Positions 6,942 through 14,623 of a DNA stretch of 43,612 bases are shown piece by piece. The position numbers and the translations under genes are program-made. Position 1 is the stretch's first letter. The number at the start of each line of letters is the position of its first letter. The notes beneath the pieces were generated by a model, which had not been told where the DNA came from, ran no database searches, and saw nothing but the letters and a program-made list of their open reading frames with translations. Origin of the DNA: an uncultured Desulfobacterium sp. (lineage in GTDB: Bacteria > Desulfobacterota > DSM-4660 > Desulfatiglandales > Desulfatiglandaceae); NCBI GenBank assembly GCA_900258555.1, contig LT984855.1, positions 953,993 through 997,604 of the forward strand, read 5' to 3'.

Positions 6942-6970
6942 TTAAAAGTTGGACAATGGTTGGACAAAAT
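6942..6970 (+). repeat. Direct repeat flanking hicBA
   Basis: AAAGTTGGACA and GTTGGACAAAAT occur in tandem here. GTTGGACAAAAT is identical to 6060-6071, inside the long inverted repeat on the other side of hicBA. The toxin-antitoxin module of about 0.9 kb is thus flanked by the same 12-mer in the same orientation. Confidence 0.45.
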
Positions 6971-6994
6971 TAGTTTTTCCCATTTTTTGGCAAT

Positions 6995-7023
6995 AAAAAA
7001 GGACTTTCGAAAATCGAAAATCC
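6995..7023 (-). terminator. Terminator of the tRNA-Leu transcript
   Basis: On the minus strand GGATTTTCG and CGAAAGTCC form a 9-bp stem (one G-T pair) with a 5-base loop, followed by six Ts, 11 bases after the tRNA 3' end. Confidence 0.75.
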
Positions 7024-7034
7024 TCAATTATTTC

Positions 7035-7123
7035 TGGTGCCTGAGACGGGAATCGAACCCGTACAGAGACTAAGCTCCGAGGGATTTTAAGTCCCTTGCG
7101 TCTACCAGTTCCGCCACCCAGGC
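7035..7123 (-). tRNA. tRNA-Leu (anticodon UAA), CCA encoded
   Basis: The minus strand starts with GCCTGGG and ends with CTCAGGCACCA, forming the acceptor stem with encoded CCA. The T arm GGGTTCGATTCCC, a long class II variable arm and an anticodon stem GGGA/TCCC with loop CTTAAAA (anticodon TAA) are all present. The total length is 89 bases. Its 3' end faces the accessory region at 1-6900, the usual orientation for island integration at a tRNA gene, but no second copy of the 3' end was found in the window. Confidence 0.95.
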
Positions 7124-7152
7124 TTGTTGACGTGATACATCCCGGTTCAATT

Positions 7153-8289
7153 CTAACGATTAGGCAATGAAACCGCTTTATTCCTGATTAAAGGGGCGCC
7201 TTCTGTGGCCCTTTTCGCAGGATCTTCTCCAACGGCCCTGCCAAACACCCCTATCTCGACTGTCGGCTGGACCTTGTCATCTGTGGAAATAATTATCTTT
7301 CCCCTTATATACTCTTTATCAAATTTTTCATTCATTGTCACCTTAACAATATATTCAACTCCCTCTTTTACCGTCACGACCTCGGTCTTGAGATCTGGTG
7401 TTGTTGCGCTTACATTGAGGAGCTTGAATGTTACATCGGATACAGCCCTCAGCCTTACCGATCTTTCATATTTCCCACCTTTTTTGAATACGCCGAATGC
7501 CAGATTATCCGGAAAGACCATAATGTCTCCCATGACCTCTCCATAAATAAAAACAGGCAATTCTTTCATCTTCTCATGGCTGGTCTTGATGTTTATCTGT
7601 TCTCTGAACCTGCCCACATTAATGTCCGGCGAGACCATAACCTTGATCCGTTTTTCCGTCTTATTATCCTTGGGTGGCAAGGTCTCTATCTCAGTAATTA
7701 TATTTTTGTTGTTTGAAGATACAGATAATATTTCTGTCTTGTCTTTGTCATTACCGATCAGTGTTACATATTGCGGAAGGGGTGGGACTCCCCTTTTCAG
7801 TCGCCCGAAGTTGATCCTGTCAGGGGTGGCTGCCAGACTGACCTGAATATCGGCTGTAACCTTCAAGCTGATGGAAGGGTTGTCAGGATCATCACAGTTT
7901 ACTGTGATCGCCTGCGTCTTTTCACCGGACTTCAAGGCCGTCTTGAATGTGATATGGATCTTTCCTTCCCCTCCCGGGGGAATCTCCTTGGCTGATGCCA
8001 AGGCCGCGGTACAGCCTCAGCCGGCCTTTACATCTTTGATGTGGAGATTTGCAGCTCCTATATTTTTAAAGACAAAGGTATGTTCGAGTGTTGTCTGCTG
8101 AGATACCTTTCCAAAATGGTGGGTCATTTCATCGAACTGGATCTTGGGAGCGCCCTGGGGAGCGTTTGGTATCGCACTCGTACCAATATTAGCTGGTTGC
8201 TCGGCGCTGATCACCTCTGAGATGCAAAGACCAATTCCAAGTACAGAAATCAAAAGAAATCTAACGGATAACGACACTAGATGGCTCAT
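7153..8289 (-). CDS. DUF1573 domain protein with in-frame UGA (candidate selenoprotein)
   Basis: Two adjacent minus-strand frames are one gene interrupted by a single in-frame TGA at 8017-8019; read through, it gives 378 residues. Residues 1-28 form a signal peptide. A DUF1573 domain (KIQFDEMTHHFGKVSQQTTLEHTF, FKNIGAANLHIKDVKAG) follows, and the family's conserved Cys-Gly-Cys-Thr reads UGA-Gly-Cys-Thr at 91-94. It continues normally with PPGGEGKIHITFKT and two more immunoglobulin-like domains to residue 378. DUF1573 proteins are probably exported beta-sandwich proteins of unknown role. The UGA replaces exactly the first motif Cys, the frame beyond is intact for 287 codons, and a strong hairpin follows the UGA. 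These points favour selenocysteine, while a recent nonsense mutation remains possible. The ATG has no clear Shine-Dalgarno sequence except GGGGGG 16 bases upstream. Confidence 0.7.
7986..8003 (-). promoter_or_regulatory. Hairpin downstream of the in-frame UGA (bacterial SECIS candidate)
   Basis: In the mRNA the perfect hairpin CCUUGGC-AUCA-GCCAAGG begins 13 bases after the UGA, so its apical loop is about 20 bases away. That is within the range known for bacterial SECIS elements. Against this, the loop AUCA lacks the G commonly found at the first or second loop position. Confidence 0.4.
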
Positions 8290-8328
8290 TAGTCAACAAC
8301 CCCCCTAAGATGCTGTTATAGTTAAAGA

Positions 8329-8357
8329 ACGATAGATTAATACACTTCCTGTGTCAA
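8329..8357 (-). promoter_or_regulatory. sigma70-like promoter of the DUF1573 gene
   Basis: On the minus strand TTGACA (8352-8357) and TATCGT (8329-8334) are 17 bases apart. This places a transcription start about 35 bases upstream of the DUF1573 ATG. It suggests that the gene is transcribed separately from the TPR gene upstream. Confidence 0.5.
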
Positions 8358-8384
8358 GATCAAAGACACCCGGAAATATTGCCA

Positions 8385-9329
8385 TTAAAATCTCAATGTC
8401 AATGCCAGGCCCATTGCATTGCTGCCGGCTACTATCATACCTAGATCAAACCTGTCTCTAAGGCCCTTAATAAAGTCATCACTTACCTTCCTGTTATATT
8501 TATATGCCCCATTTACTGCACTATAGATGTTCCCGGCATACCACCCTACCTCAAAGACCGTGAAGATACTCCCGAGGGCGTAATGGTCTTTATGAAAAGA
8601 TTCAGCCGCCGCCCATATAAAAATACCGTTTAAGACAAACGCCACCGATGCATCACGATAACGTCCAACATATGCATGTCCCATGCCAGGGACGAGACCG
8701 GCAAGGAGCCCGGCATATCGCGGACTTTTTAGGGGAAGCATTTCTCCCTTAAGACACTGCTCTGAAAGGTCTGACGAACTTTCATAAAATGGACTTTCCC
8801 TCTCTACTCGATTAAAGATCGTGGATGCCTCCCGCCATTGTCCTTCTTTCATCTTGGTCCAGGCCAGGCGATAGACTGCATGATTTTTTAAGCCAGCTTG
8901 TTCATCTCTTTCAATAACCTGACCAAAATAGTATTGCGCCTCATCGAAAATCCCTTGCTGATAATAGGATTCCCCGATCAACAACAAGGCTTGACTTGGC
9001 TCTGGTCCTTCAGCATAGGAATTGATAATCTTAAATAAGACATCCCTAGCCTTCTCAAATTGCCTGTCATTAATATAACATACCCCGATAAGCAGCCGGG
9101 CCTTCGGCGTATTCCCATCATTAGGAAAGAAATGGATGAATCTTTCAAATTCCGTCACGGCGCGATTATATTCATTCCTTTCCATCAAGGCACGGGCAAA
9201 ATCAAACTGGCTTACACTGTCAATGACTATCTGTTCTGAAAAGGCATGGGAGACTATTGTAAGCAGAAAAACTAGACCAAAAATAGAGAGTGATAAGATC
9301 CTATTTATCAACGGCCTTACCTCGGTCAT
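8385..9329 (-). CDS. TPR-repeat protein with signal sequence and membrane segments
   Basis: From the chosen ATG (MTEVRPLINRILSLS) the protein has 314 residues. It has an N-terminal hydrophobic signal, tetratricopeptide repeats at about 35-170 (FDFARALMERNEYNRAVTEF, ARLLIGVCYINDRQFEKA, ALLLIGESYYQQGIFDEA) and a C-terminal part with hydrophobic segments (AGLLAGLVPGMGHAYVGRY, ASVAFVLNGIFIWAAAES). The pattern PGxGHxYxGRYxDA recalls small membrane proteins of the YidD/TM2 neighbourhood. The frame is open further upstream to 9413, but this start follows the signal peptide and overlaps the YidD-type gene by 29 bases, indicating coupling. The function is unknown; a role at the envelope is likely. Confidence 0.7.
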   Translation of the reverse strand: MTEVRPLINRILSLSIFGLVFLLTIVSHAFSEQIVIDSVSQFDFARALMERNEYNRAVTEFERFIHFFPNDGNTPKARLLIGVCYINDRQFEKARDVLFKIINSYAEGPEPSQALLLIGESYYQQGIFDEAQYYFGQVIERDEQAGLKNHAVYRLAWTKMKEGQWREASTIFNRVERESPFYESSSDLSEQCLKGEMLPLKSPRYAGLLAGLVPGMGHAYVGRYRDASVAFVLNGIFIWAAAESFHKDHYALGSIFTVFEVGWYAGNIYSAVNGAYKYNRKVSDDFIKGLRDRFDLGMIVAGSNAMGLALTLRF

Positions 9330-9726
9330 ACCACCAGAAATCGTTGTTTTCAACCGGATCGAGGACAAGAAACCTTCCGCCATAATATACGCTGGGGGAG
9401 ACAGAGGCCTCATCAGCCTCGTGAATCAGGCGATCAGCTGTCATCAGCCATCCCACCAAAAGGCCATGTTCCTTAAAGGCTGAAATACTGTAGGAAGAAC
9501 AAGACGGAAGGCTTGGGCACCTGTCACTGTCTACTGAAGAAATGTATTTTTGAAAGGCCGACACCACCCACACGCCTATATTGTAATCCTCCTCTTTCTG
9601 TTCTGCTTTCTGTCGTACCCCGCGATCAAATCCCGGACTGCCCGGATACCTCCAATGGCTTTGTGCGCAACCGGAACATATGAAAAACAAAGTAAGAATA
9701 AAAACAGGGCATTTGACAATATTCAT
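9301..9726 (-). CDS. YidD-domain lipoprotein
   Basis: The 141-residue product starts with a lipoprotein signal (MNIVKCPVFILTLFFICSGC, lipobox ending in Cys). A YidD (DUF37, membrane protein insertion efficiency factor) domain follows at about 50-105: VSAFQKYISSVDSDRCPSLP and SCSSYSISAFKEHGLL. It keeps the conserved Cys residues and the C-P-S-x-x-x-C-S-x-Y pattern. Ordinary YidD is a small cytoplasmic-side protein encoded near yidC and rnpA, so a lipoprotein form paired with a TPR gene is unusual. The frame extends nine codons upstream to 9753, but the inner ATG gives the better signal peptide. Confidence 0.7.
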   Translation of the reverse strand: MNIVKCPVFILTLFFICSGCAQSHWRYPGSPGFDRGVRQKAEQKEEDYNIGVWVVSAFQKYISSVDSDRCPSLPSCSSYSISAFKEHGLLVGWLMTADRLIHEADEASVSPSVYYGGRFLVLDPVENNDFWWYDRGKAVDK

Positions 9727-9771
9727 ACGTACCAGCTGGGATAAATTTGTCATTGTCGGTCATTGCGTAAG

Positions 9772-9800
9772 TTGACACCGCCCGTTCATGCTGTTAACAT
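9772..9800 (+). promoter_or_regulatory. sigma70 promoter of the type II secretion operon
   Basis: TTGACA and TAACAT with a 17-base spacer lie in the 198-bp gap between the divergent yidD-like gene and gspF. The predicted 5' leader is about 115 bases long. Confidence 0.55.
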
Positions 9801-9924
9801 TGAACCTTAAGCTGAATAGCTTTTTGCTGAAAAGAAGTGTATGCCTTTTACCATATTACTACAAAGAATGCTATCAATAATCGCTGGTAGTTTACAAGGT
9901 TTCTAAGAGCTTCTTTATCGCGCT

Positions 9925-11154
9925 ATGCCCGTATTCGAATACAAAGCCCTGGACAAGTCAGGCAAGACCACTAACGGTATTGTTGATGCCGACAGCGCCG
10001 TTGGGGCAAGGCAAAAACTGAGAGGAACCGGCCTCTTTCCGGTCGAGGTAAGGGTAACCGCCTCCAAGACCAAGGAACAGGAAGGCCCTGCCCAGACATC
10101 TCTCTCCACACTCTTTCAAAGGATCAAACCGGCTGAACTCTCTGTTATGACACGTCAATTGTCCATTCTTCTGGGTGCCGGGGTAACCCTTGTCGCTTCA
10201 CTTGACACCTTGATTTTACAGATTACAAACCCGCTGTTTAAAAAAATATTGGCCCAGGTCAAGGAATCGGTCAATGAAGGAAACAGCCTGGCATTCACCC
10301 TTTCAAAACACCCAAAGATATTTTCCCAGATATATGTCAATATGGTGAGGGCCGGTGAGGCGTCCGGTTCTCTTGACCTGGTCTTGGAGCGTCTGGCCGA
10401 GTTCGGTGAACGTCAAGAGATCATAAGGGGCCGCTTTAAGGCGGCCATGGCCTATCCGACCGTAATGCTTTTTATAGGAACCGCCATCCTCTTCTTCCTG
10501 GTCACGTTTATTGTTCCTCAAATCGCTGGTATTTTCAAAGACTTAAAACAAACCCTACCAGTTCCTACCCTTATACTTATAGCAATAAGCGGTTTTTTGA
10601 AATCCTTTTGGTGGCTGATCCTGATGTTGATTGCCGGAATCATAGTGTTGCTGCGGCAATTGGTAAAGACCCCTAAGGGCAGATACGTATGGGATAAGAT
10701 CATACTGACCACTCCGATGTTCGGTGACATTAACGTCAAGATGGCTATGGCGCGGTTCGGCAGAACACTTGGCAGCCTGGTCCAAAACGGCGTCCCCCTG
10801 TTGTCCGCCCTTGAGATCGTCCGAAATATTGTCAATAATACACTTATCGCCAAAGATATTGATGAGGCTATGGAAAAGATAGGAGAGGGAAAAAGTCTGG
10901 CTGCGCCCCTTTCCCAAAGCCGTTGGTTTCCGCCGATAGCCATTCAGATGATAGCCGTTGGAGAGCAGAGCGGGGAACTGGAAAGGTTGCTCAACAAGAT
11001 TGCAGATATCTATGAGGGAGAGACAGAATCCAAGGTCATGGCGTTGACCGCAATGCTTGAACCCCTAATGATCCTTTTTATGGCTATCAGCGTGGCATTC
11101 ATCGTCTTTTCCATACTGCTGCCCATATTCGAGATAAACCAGATGGTCCATTAA
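9925..11154 (+). CDS. gspF: Type II secretion inner-membrane platform protein GspF
   Basis: The 409-residue protein begins MPVFEYKALDKSGK, the usual GspF start. It has the two T2SSF domains (about 70-195 and 270-395), each ending in membrane segments: AAMAYPTVMLFIGTAILFFL, the block at about 215-245, and MILFMAISVAFIVFSILLPIF at the C-terminus. Conserved motifs include QLSILLGAGVTL, MVRAGEASGSLD and IAVGEQSGELERLL. GspF forms the inner-membrane platform with GspC, L and M and is thought to couple the GspE ATPase to pseudopilus growth. It opens the cluster behind a sigma70 promoter, and its length is normal. Confidence 0.96.
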   Translation: MPVFEYKALDKSGKTTNGIVDADSAVGARQKLRGTGLFPVEVRVTASKTKEQEGPAQTSLSTLFQRIKPAELSVMTRQLSILLGAGVTLVASLDTLILQITNPLFKKILAQVKESVNEGNSLAFTLSKHPKIFSQIYVNMVRAGEASGSLDLVLERLAEFGERQEIIRGRFKAAMAYPTVMLFIGTAILFFLVTFIVPQIAGIFKDLKQTLPVPTLILIAISGFLKSFWWLILMLIAGIIVLLRQLVKTPKGRYVWDKIILTTPMFGDINVKMAMARFGRTLGSLVQNGVPLLSALEIVRNIVNNTLIAKDIDEAMEKIGEGKSLAAPLSQSRWFPPIAIQMIAVGEQSGELERLLNKIADIYEGETESKVMALTAMLEPLMILFMAISVAFIVFSILLPIFEINQMVH

Positions 11155-11283
11155 ACCGTTGTCAAGCTATTAGCCGTTGGCTATCAGCACTTAGCTTTAA
11201 TGAATATTTCTACAACACATATTTATATCATCCACTAAGGATACACAGGTTTAAAAACTTTTTTTGGAACAAGGAGAAACCAA
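11155..11283 (+). repeat. Gap with short palindromic repeat (gspF-gspG)
   Basis: The 129-bp gap contains 'agctattagccgttggctatcag' broken into TTAGCC-GTT-GGCTA and further TTAGC units. This is one of several low-complexity repeat types that fill gaps in this operon. The gspG ribosome binding site AAGGAG lies at the end. Confidence 0.4.
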
Positions 11284-11742
11284 TTGGCAATGCATAGAGA
11301 CAATTCATACGAGAGGGGTTTTACTCTCCTGGAAATTATGGTGGTGGTGGTAATCCTTAGTATCCTGGCCCTGTACGTTGGTCCCAAGATAATAGGCAGG
11401 CCGCAGGAGGCCAGGATCAATGCAACCAGGATGCAGATTCAGAGCATGGAAACCGCCTTAAAGATGTATAAACTGGATAACGGCGTTTACCCCTCTACGG
11501 AACAGGGTCTGGATGCCCTTGTTCAACCGCCGGAGGTCGGACAGCTTGCCAAGACGTGGAGAAAGGGGGGATATCTGGAAAAGGCCCAGGTCCCGAAAGA
11601 TCCCTGGGGAAACGATTATGTCTATCTGTGTCCGGGCGTAAACAATCAGGACGGTTTTGATCTGATGTCTTATGGGCCTGATGGCCAACCCGGAGGAGAA
11701 GACGAAAACGCGGATATCAACAACTGGGATGTGCAACAGTGA
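11284..11742 (+). CDS. gspG: Major pseudopilin GspG
   Basis: The 152-residue precursor has the prepilin signature RGFTLLEIMVVVVILSILA, with Glu at position +5 after the cleavage site. The GspG-specific C-terminal region follows: ETALKMYKLDNGVYPSTEQGLDAL, DPWGNDYVY and the calcium-site loop DLMSYGPDGQPGGEDENADINNW. GspG is the main subunit of the pseudopilus that pushes folded substrates through the secretin. A TTG start with AAGGAG seven bases upstream is used; an ATG lies two codons further. The prepilin peptidase needed for processing is not in the window. Confidence 0.96.
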   Translation: MAMHRDNSYERGFTLLEIMVVVVILSILALYVGPKIIGRPQEARINATRMQIQSMETALKMYKLDNGVYPSTEQGLDALVQPPEVGQLAKTWRKGGYLEKAQVPKDPWGNDYVYLCPGVNNQDGFDLMSYGPDGQPGGEDENADINNWDVQQ

Positions 11743-11757
11743 CGGTTTAGCCAGGTA

Positions 11758-12267
11758 ATGTCCAGGAATACCAAAGGTTATACCCTTATCGAACTGATTG
11801 TGGTAATGGTATTGATAGGACTGGTCTTTTCTCTTGCCGCCCCCAGCTTTCGAGATGTTGTCCTGACTGATAACCTTAAGGCCACTACCAGAAAACTGAT
11901 TGGTCTGATAGATAACATAAGAAATGAGGCAATAGAGCAACACACAGATCAAATAGTATTTTTTGACCTTGAAAAAAACAGTTACTGGTATGGACCTGCT
12001 GACATGACCGAGGAGGGGGAGGAATTATACCGCAAGAAGAATACCCAGAAACTCCCCAGCGGCGCTCGACTTACAGAGATATGGACAATGGGTAGCAAAA
12101 TAAGGGACGGTGAGCCCACTATCCGCTTTTTCAAAAACGGTTACAGCCAGCAATCCGCCATACATATTAAAGAGGAAAGAGGCAAGAGGGAGTTTACCCT
12201 TGTAATAAGGCCCTTCCTTCCCGGGGTCAAGGTAGTTGAACATTATTTTGAGTTTGATGAATCCTGA
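11758..12267 (+). CDS. gspH: Minor pseudopilin GspH
   Basis: The 169-residue precursor shows the methylation motif KGYTLIELIVVMVLIGLVFS near the N-terminus, followed by SLAAPSFRDVVLTDNLKATT. A GspH-type beta-rich domain ends with FTLVIRPFLPGVKV. Minor pseudopilins form the tip complex and prime assembly. The stop codon overlaps the gspI start (tgATGA), so translation is coupled. Confidence 0.9.
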   Translation: MSRNTKGYTLIELIVVMVLIGLVFSLAAPSFRDVVLTDNLKATTRKLIGLIDNIRNEAIEQHTDQIVFFDLEKNSYWYGPADMTEEGEELYRKKNTQKLPSGARLTEIWTMGSKIRDGEPTIRFFKNGYSQQSAIHIKEERGKREFTLVIRPFLPGVKVVEHYFEFDES

Positions 12268-12674
12268 TGAATGTAAAAACTCGCCAAGCGTGCAGATTAC
12301 AAACAGGCTTTACCCTCTTGGAGGTAATGGTGGCAATGGCCATCATTGCCATTACGCTCATTGCAGTCTATGATTCACAGTCCGCCAGCGTTTCCAGGGC
12401 GAGCGAGGCAAAATTCACTGTAAAGGCCTCACTTTTACTCCAAAAAAAGATGGCCGAGATAGAGATGATGAATGCGGAAGATATCTCTTCTGATTCCGGT
12501 GACTTTGGCGATGAGTTCCCCGGCTTTTCCTGGAGGATTGACGTGGAAGAGTCTTCGATTGATATCATTGAGGACCTGTCAGTCCCATTAAAACAGATAG
12601 ATCTGACAATATCCTGGGGCGAAGATGAATTGTACTCCTACAATATGAGGCAATATCTTTTTTCTCCTGAGTGA
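12267..12674 (+). CDS. gspI: Minor pseudopilin GspI
   Basis: The 135-residue precursor has the prepilin motif TGFTLLEVMVAMAIIAITLI with Glu+5. The GspI signature follows: ASEAKFTVKASLLLQKKMAEIEM, then PGFSWRIDVE and LKQIDLTISW. GspI nucleates the tip together with J and K. It overlaps both neighbours by a few bases. Confidence 0.93.
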   Translation: MNVKTRQACRLQTGFTLLEVMVAMAIIAITLIAVYDSQSASVSRASEAKFTVKASLLLQKKMAEIEMMNAEDISSDSGDFGDEFPGFSWRIDVEESSIDIIEDLSVPLKQIDLTISWGEDELYSYNMRQYLFSPE

Positions 12675-13402
12675 CCCTTATTATCATGACTTCCTTCAAC
12701 ACTAATGATTTCAAGGGATTTACCCTGCTGGAGGTCCTGATAGCGATCTTCATACTGGCCATTATCCTATCAACAATCTATGCCTCGTTTTCCGACACAA
12801 TCAAAAATATAACTTATGCCGAATCTCAGGCCGATACCTTCCAAATGGCCCGTATAGCCCTGGAACGGATTCAGGATGATCTGGAATGTACCATGGCGCT
12901 TGAAGAGGAAAACGGCGAAGACAAGGATGAGGATAAAAAAGAGGAAACAGTTTTTTTTGGCAAAGAGGAGGATATTTACGACCGACGTGCGGACTTTATG
13001 ACTTTTTTTTCCTCCAAACACCTTTGTCTGGATGATGAGGACAACTATACGGGCAAGGCGCGGATAACCTATTATGTTTTAAAAAATGAAGATGAGGAGG
13101 GAGATCAAGAAGGTCTTATCCTGTATCGCGCTGATACCCCGGCCATCCTGAGCGCCCCTGAACCCAAGACCGGAGGGTTAATCCTCTGTGACAGGCTTTA
13201 TTCTGTTAACTTTACCTTTTATGATGCCGATGGTGATAAATATGAGAGGTGGGATTCCACCTCGGAGGACACAGAGGGAAAGCTGCCTGCAATGGTTTTA
13301 ATCAAGCTTGAATTTATAAACGAATTAAACCCTGAAGAACCGCTTAGATTCGAAACAGCAGTCGCCTTGCCAATGGCCAAGGCCGGCGACGATAATATGT
13401 AA
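12671..13402 (+). CDS. gspJ: Minor pseudopilin GspJ
   Basis: The 243-residue precursor carries KGFTLLEVLIAIFILAIILS. The GspJ pattern ARIALERIQDDLECT comes next, then an unusually acidic stretch (EEENGEDKDEDKKEETV at about 75-92) and a C-terminal beta region. The annotated start is a GTG overlapping gspI by four bases; an ATG at 12686 is an alternative. GspJ forms the tip complex with GspI and GspK. Confidence 0.92.
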   Translation: MTLIIMTSFNTNDFKGFTLLEVLIAIFILAIILSTIYASFSDTIKNITYAESQADTFQMARIALERIQDDLECTMALEEENGEDKDEDKKEETVFFGKEEDIYDRRADFMTFFSSKHLCLDDEDNYTGKARITYYVLKNEDEEGDQEGLILYRADTPAILSAPEPKTGGLILCDRLYSVNFTFYDADGDKYERWDSTSEDTEGKLPAMVLIKLEFINELNPEEPLRFETAVALPMAKAGDDNM

Positions 13403-13414
13403 TGGAAGGTTGGT

Positions 13415-14386
13415 ATGCCTCTTAAACGTCTTTTCATGGATAACCGCGGCTTTGCATTGATCATCACCATTATGATCTTAAGCCTCATCGTTCCAATGAC
13501 GCTTGATTTCAATACCACCACCATGCACTACAAGGTGTCGTCTGCTAACCTAAAAGACGGCGCCATTGCTTCCTCTGTTGCAAAGTCCGGGTATAACCTT
13601 GCGCTCGCCATCCTGTTTTCAGACTCTTCATCATCTGATTTTGACTCTCTTCATGAACCATGGGCTGATCGGGAGATACTCGCCTCCGCTGGTTCCTCCA
13701 TGTTTACAGATGCAAAACTTCAACTGATTATCGTTGATCAATCCGGAAAAATTAACATCAACAGCCTGGTTGATGAGCAGGGGGCCCCGAACACTGCCCA
13801 CATATTCGTGCTTAGGCACCTCATGGAATTAGAGGAATTCGGCATTGAGGAAGGGGTGACGGGAGATATCGTCAATTCCATACTCGATTGGATAGATCCG
13901 GACGATGACACAACCGAAGAACAGGGCCATGGCGCTGAAGATTCATATTATCAGGGCCTAAGAGAACCATACCATTGTAAAAACGGCCCGATTGAAACAC
14001 TTGATGAATTGCTCATGGTCAAAGGGATGACAAAAGAGATATTTTCCAGGATCGCAAGATACTTGACAATTTACGGGGATGGCAAGATCAACATCAATAC
14101 CGCCGAAGAGCCGGTCATAATGTCTCTTTCCGAAGACATTGATATTGAAATAGCTGCCGCGATCATAGACTTCCGTAATGATGAAAAAAATGATCTGAGC
14201 GAGCCGGGTTGGTATAAGAATGTGCAGGGCATGGGCGAACTTTCCATTGATGAATTGATCACTACGGCAAGCACCCACTTTGAGATAATCTCAACCGGTC
14301 TCAAAGGCGTCGCAGAAAAGACAGTTCGTGTGATGGTGGAGCGAGACCAGGATGAACTGCGTGTACTGTCATGGAAAACCGGATAA
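13415..14386 (+). CDS. gspK: Minor pseudopilin GspK
   Basis: The 323-residue protein has the GspK-type N-terminus RGFALIITIMILSLIVPMTL. As is typical for GspK, it lacks Glu at +5. The large alpha-helical domain contains DQSGKININSL, VNSILDWIDPDD, YQGLREPYHCKNGPI and ETLDELLMVKGM, followed by DGKININ. GspK caps the pseudopilus tip. A GGAAGG ribosome binding site precedes the ATG. Confidence 0.94.
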   Translation: MPLKRLFMDNRGFALIITIMILSLIVPMTLDFNTTTMHYKVSSANLKDGAIASSVAKSGYNLALAILFSDSSSSDFDSLHEPWADREILASAGSSMFTDAKLQLIIVDQSGKININSLVDEQGAPNTAHIFVLRHLMELEEFGIEEGVTGDIVNSILDWIDPDDDTTEEQGHGAEDSYYQGLREPYHCKNGPIETLDELLMVKGMTKEIFSRIARYLTIYGDGKININTAEEPVIMSLSEDIDIEIAAAIIDFRNDEKNDLSEPGWYKNVQGMGELSIDELITTASTHFEIISTGLKGVAEKTVRVMVERDQDELRVLSWKTG

Positions 14387-14623
14387 AATTTAGGGCTAAT
14401 GCTGCCGTTGTATGGAATAGCTGAAAGATATGCGCCATTGCAAAACTGATTCCCACCCCACCCCTGCCCGCTCGCACCCGGAGTTTTTGAGAGATTACTA
14501 TGCAGCATTCTAATTTCTTGAGTTTACTGAATTTGTTGTGTTATAAAGGTAAATCTTGCCAATTATAAATTCTAAATTGCGCCTGAACGCAAAGGCCGTT
14601 AAGGTGGCGAATAGTTACAGACG
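14387..14623 (+). repeat. Gap with degenerate repeats (gspK-gspL)
   Basis: The 237-bp gap has no supported gene. It holds a C-rich stretch, the AATT-type unit 'ttataaattctaaattgc' and a piece resembling 'ctaatgctgccg'. There is no clear terminator, so gspL is probably reached by read-through from upstream. Confidence 0.3.

Noticed and set aside
7035-7123. Possible att site at the tRNA-Leu 3' end
   Set aside because: I searched the left part of the window by eye for a second copy of the tRNA end and found none, and no integrase gene is present. An att site cannot be called.
10518-10943. Long minus-strand frames inside gspF
   Set aside because: They are antisense shadows of a clearly recognised gene and show no family features.
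14560-14623. ACGCAAAGGCC before gspL as a possible c-di-GMP riboswitch
   Set aside because: Only the short word matches. No hairpin with a GAAA-type loop precedes it and no second helix follows.
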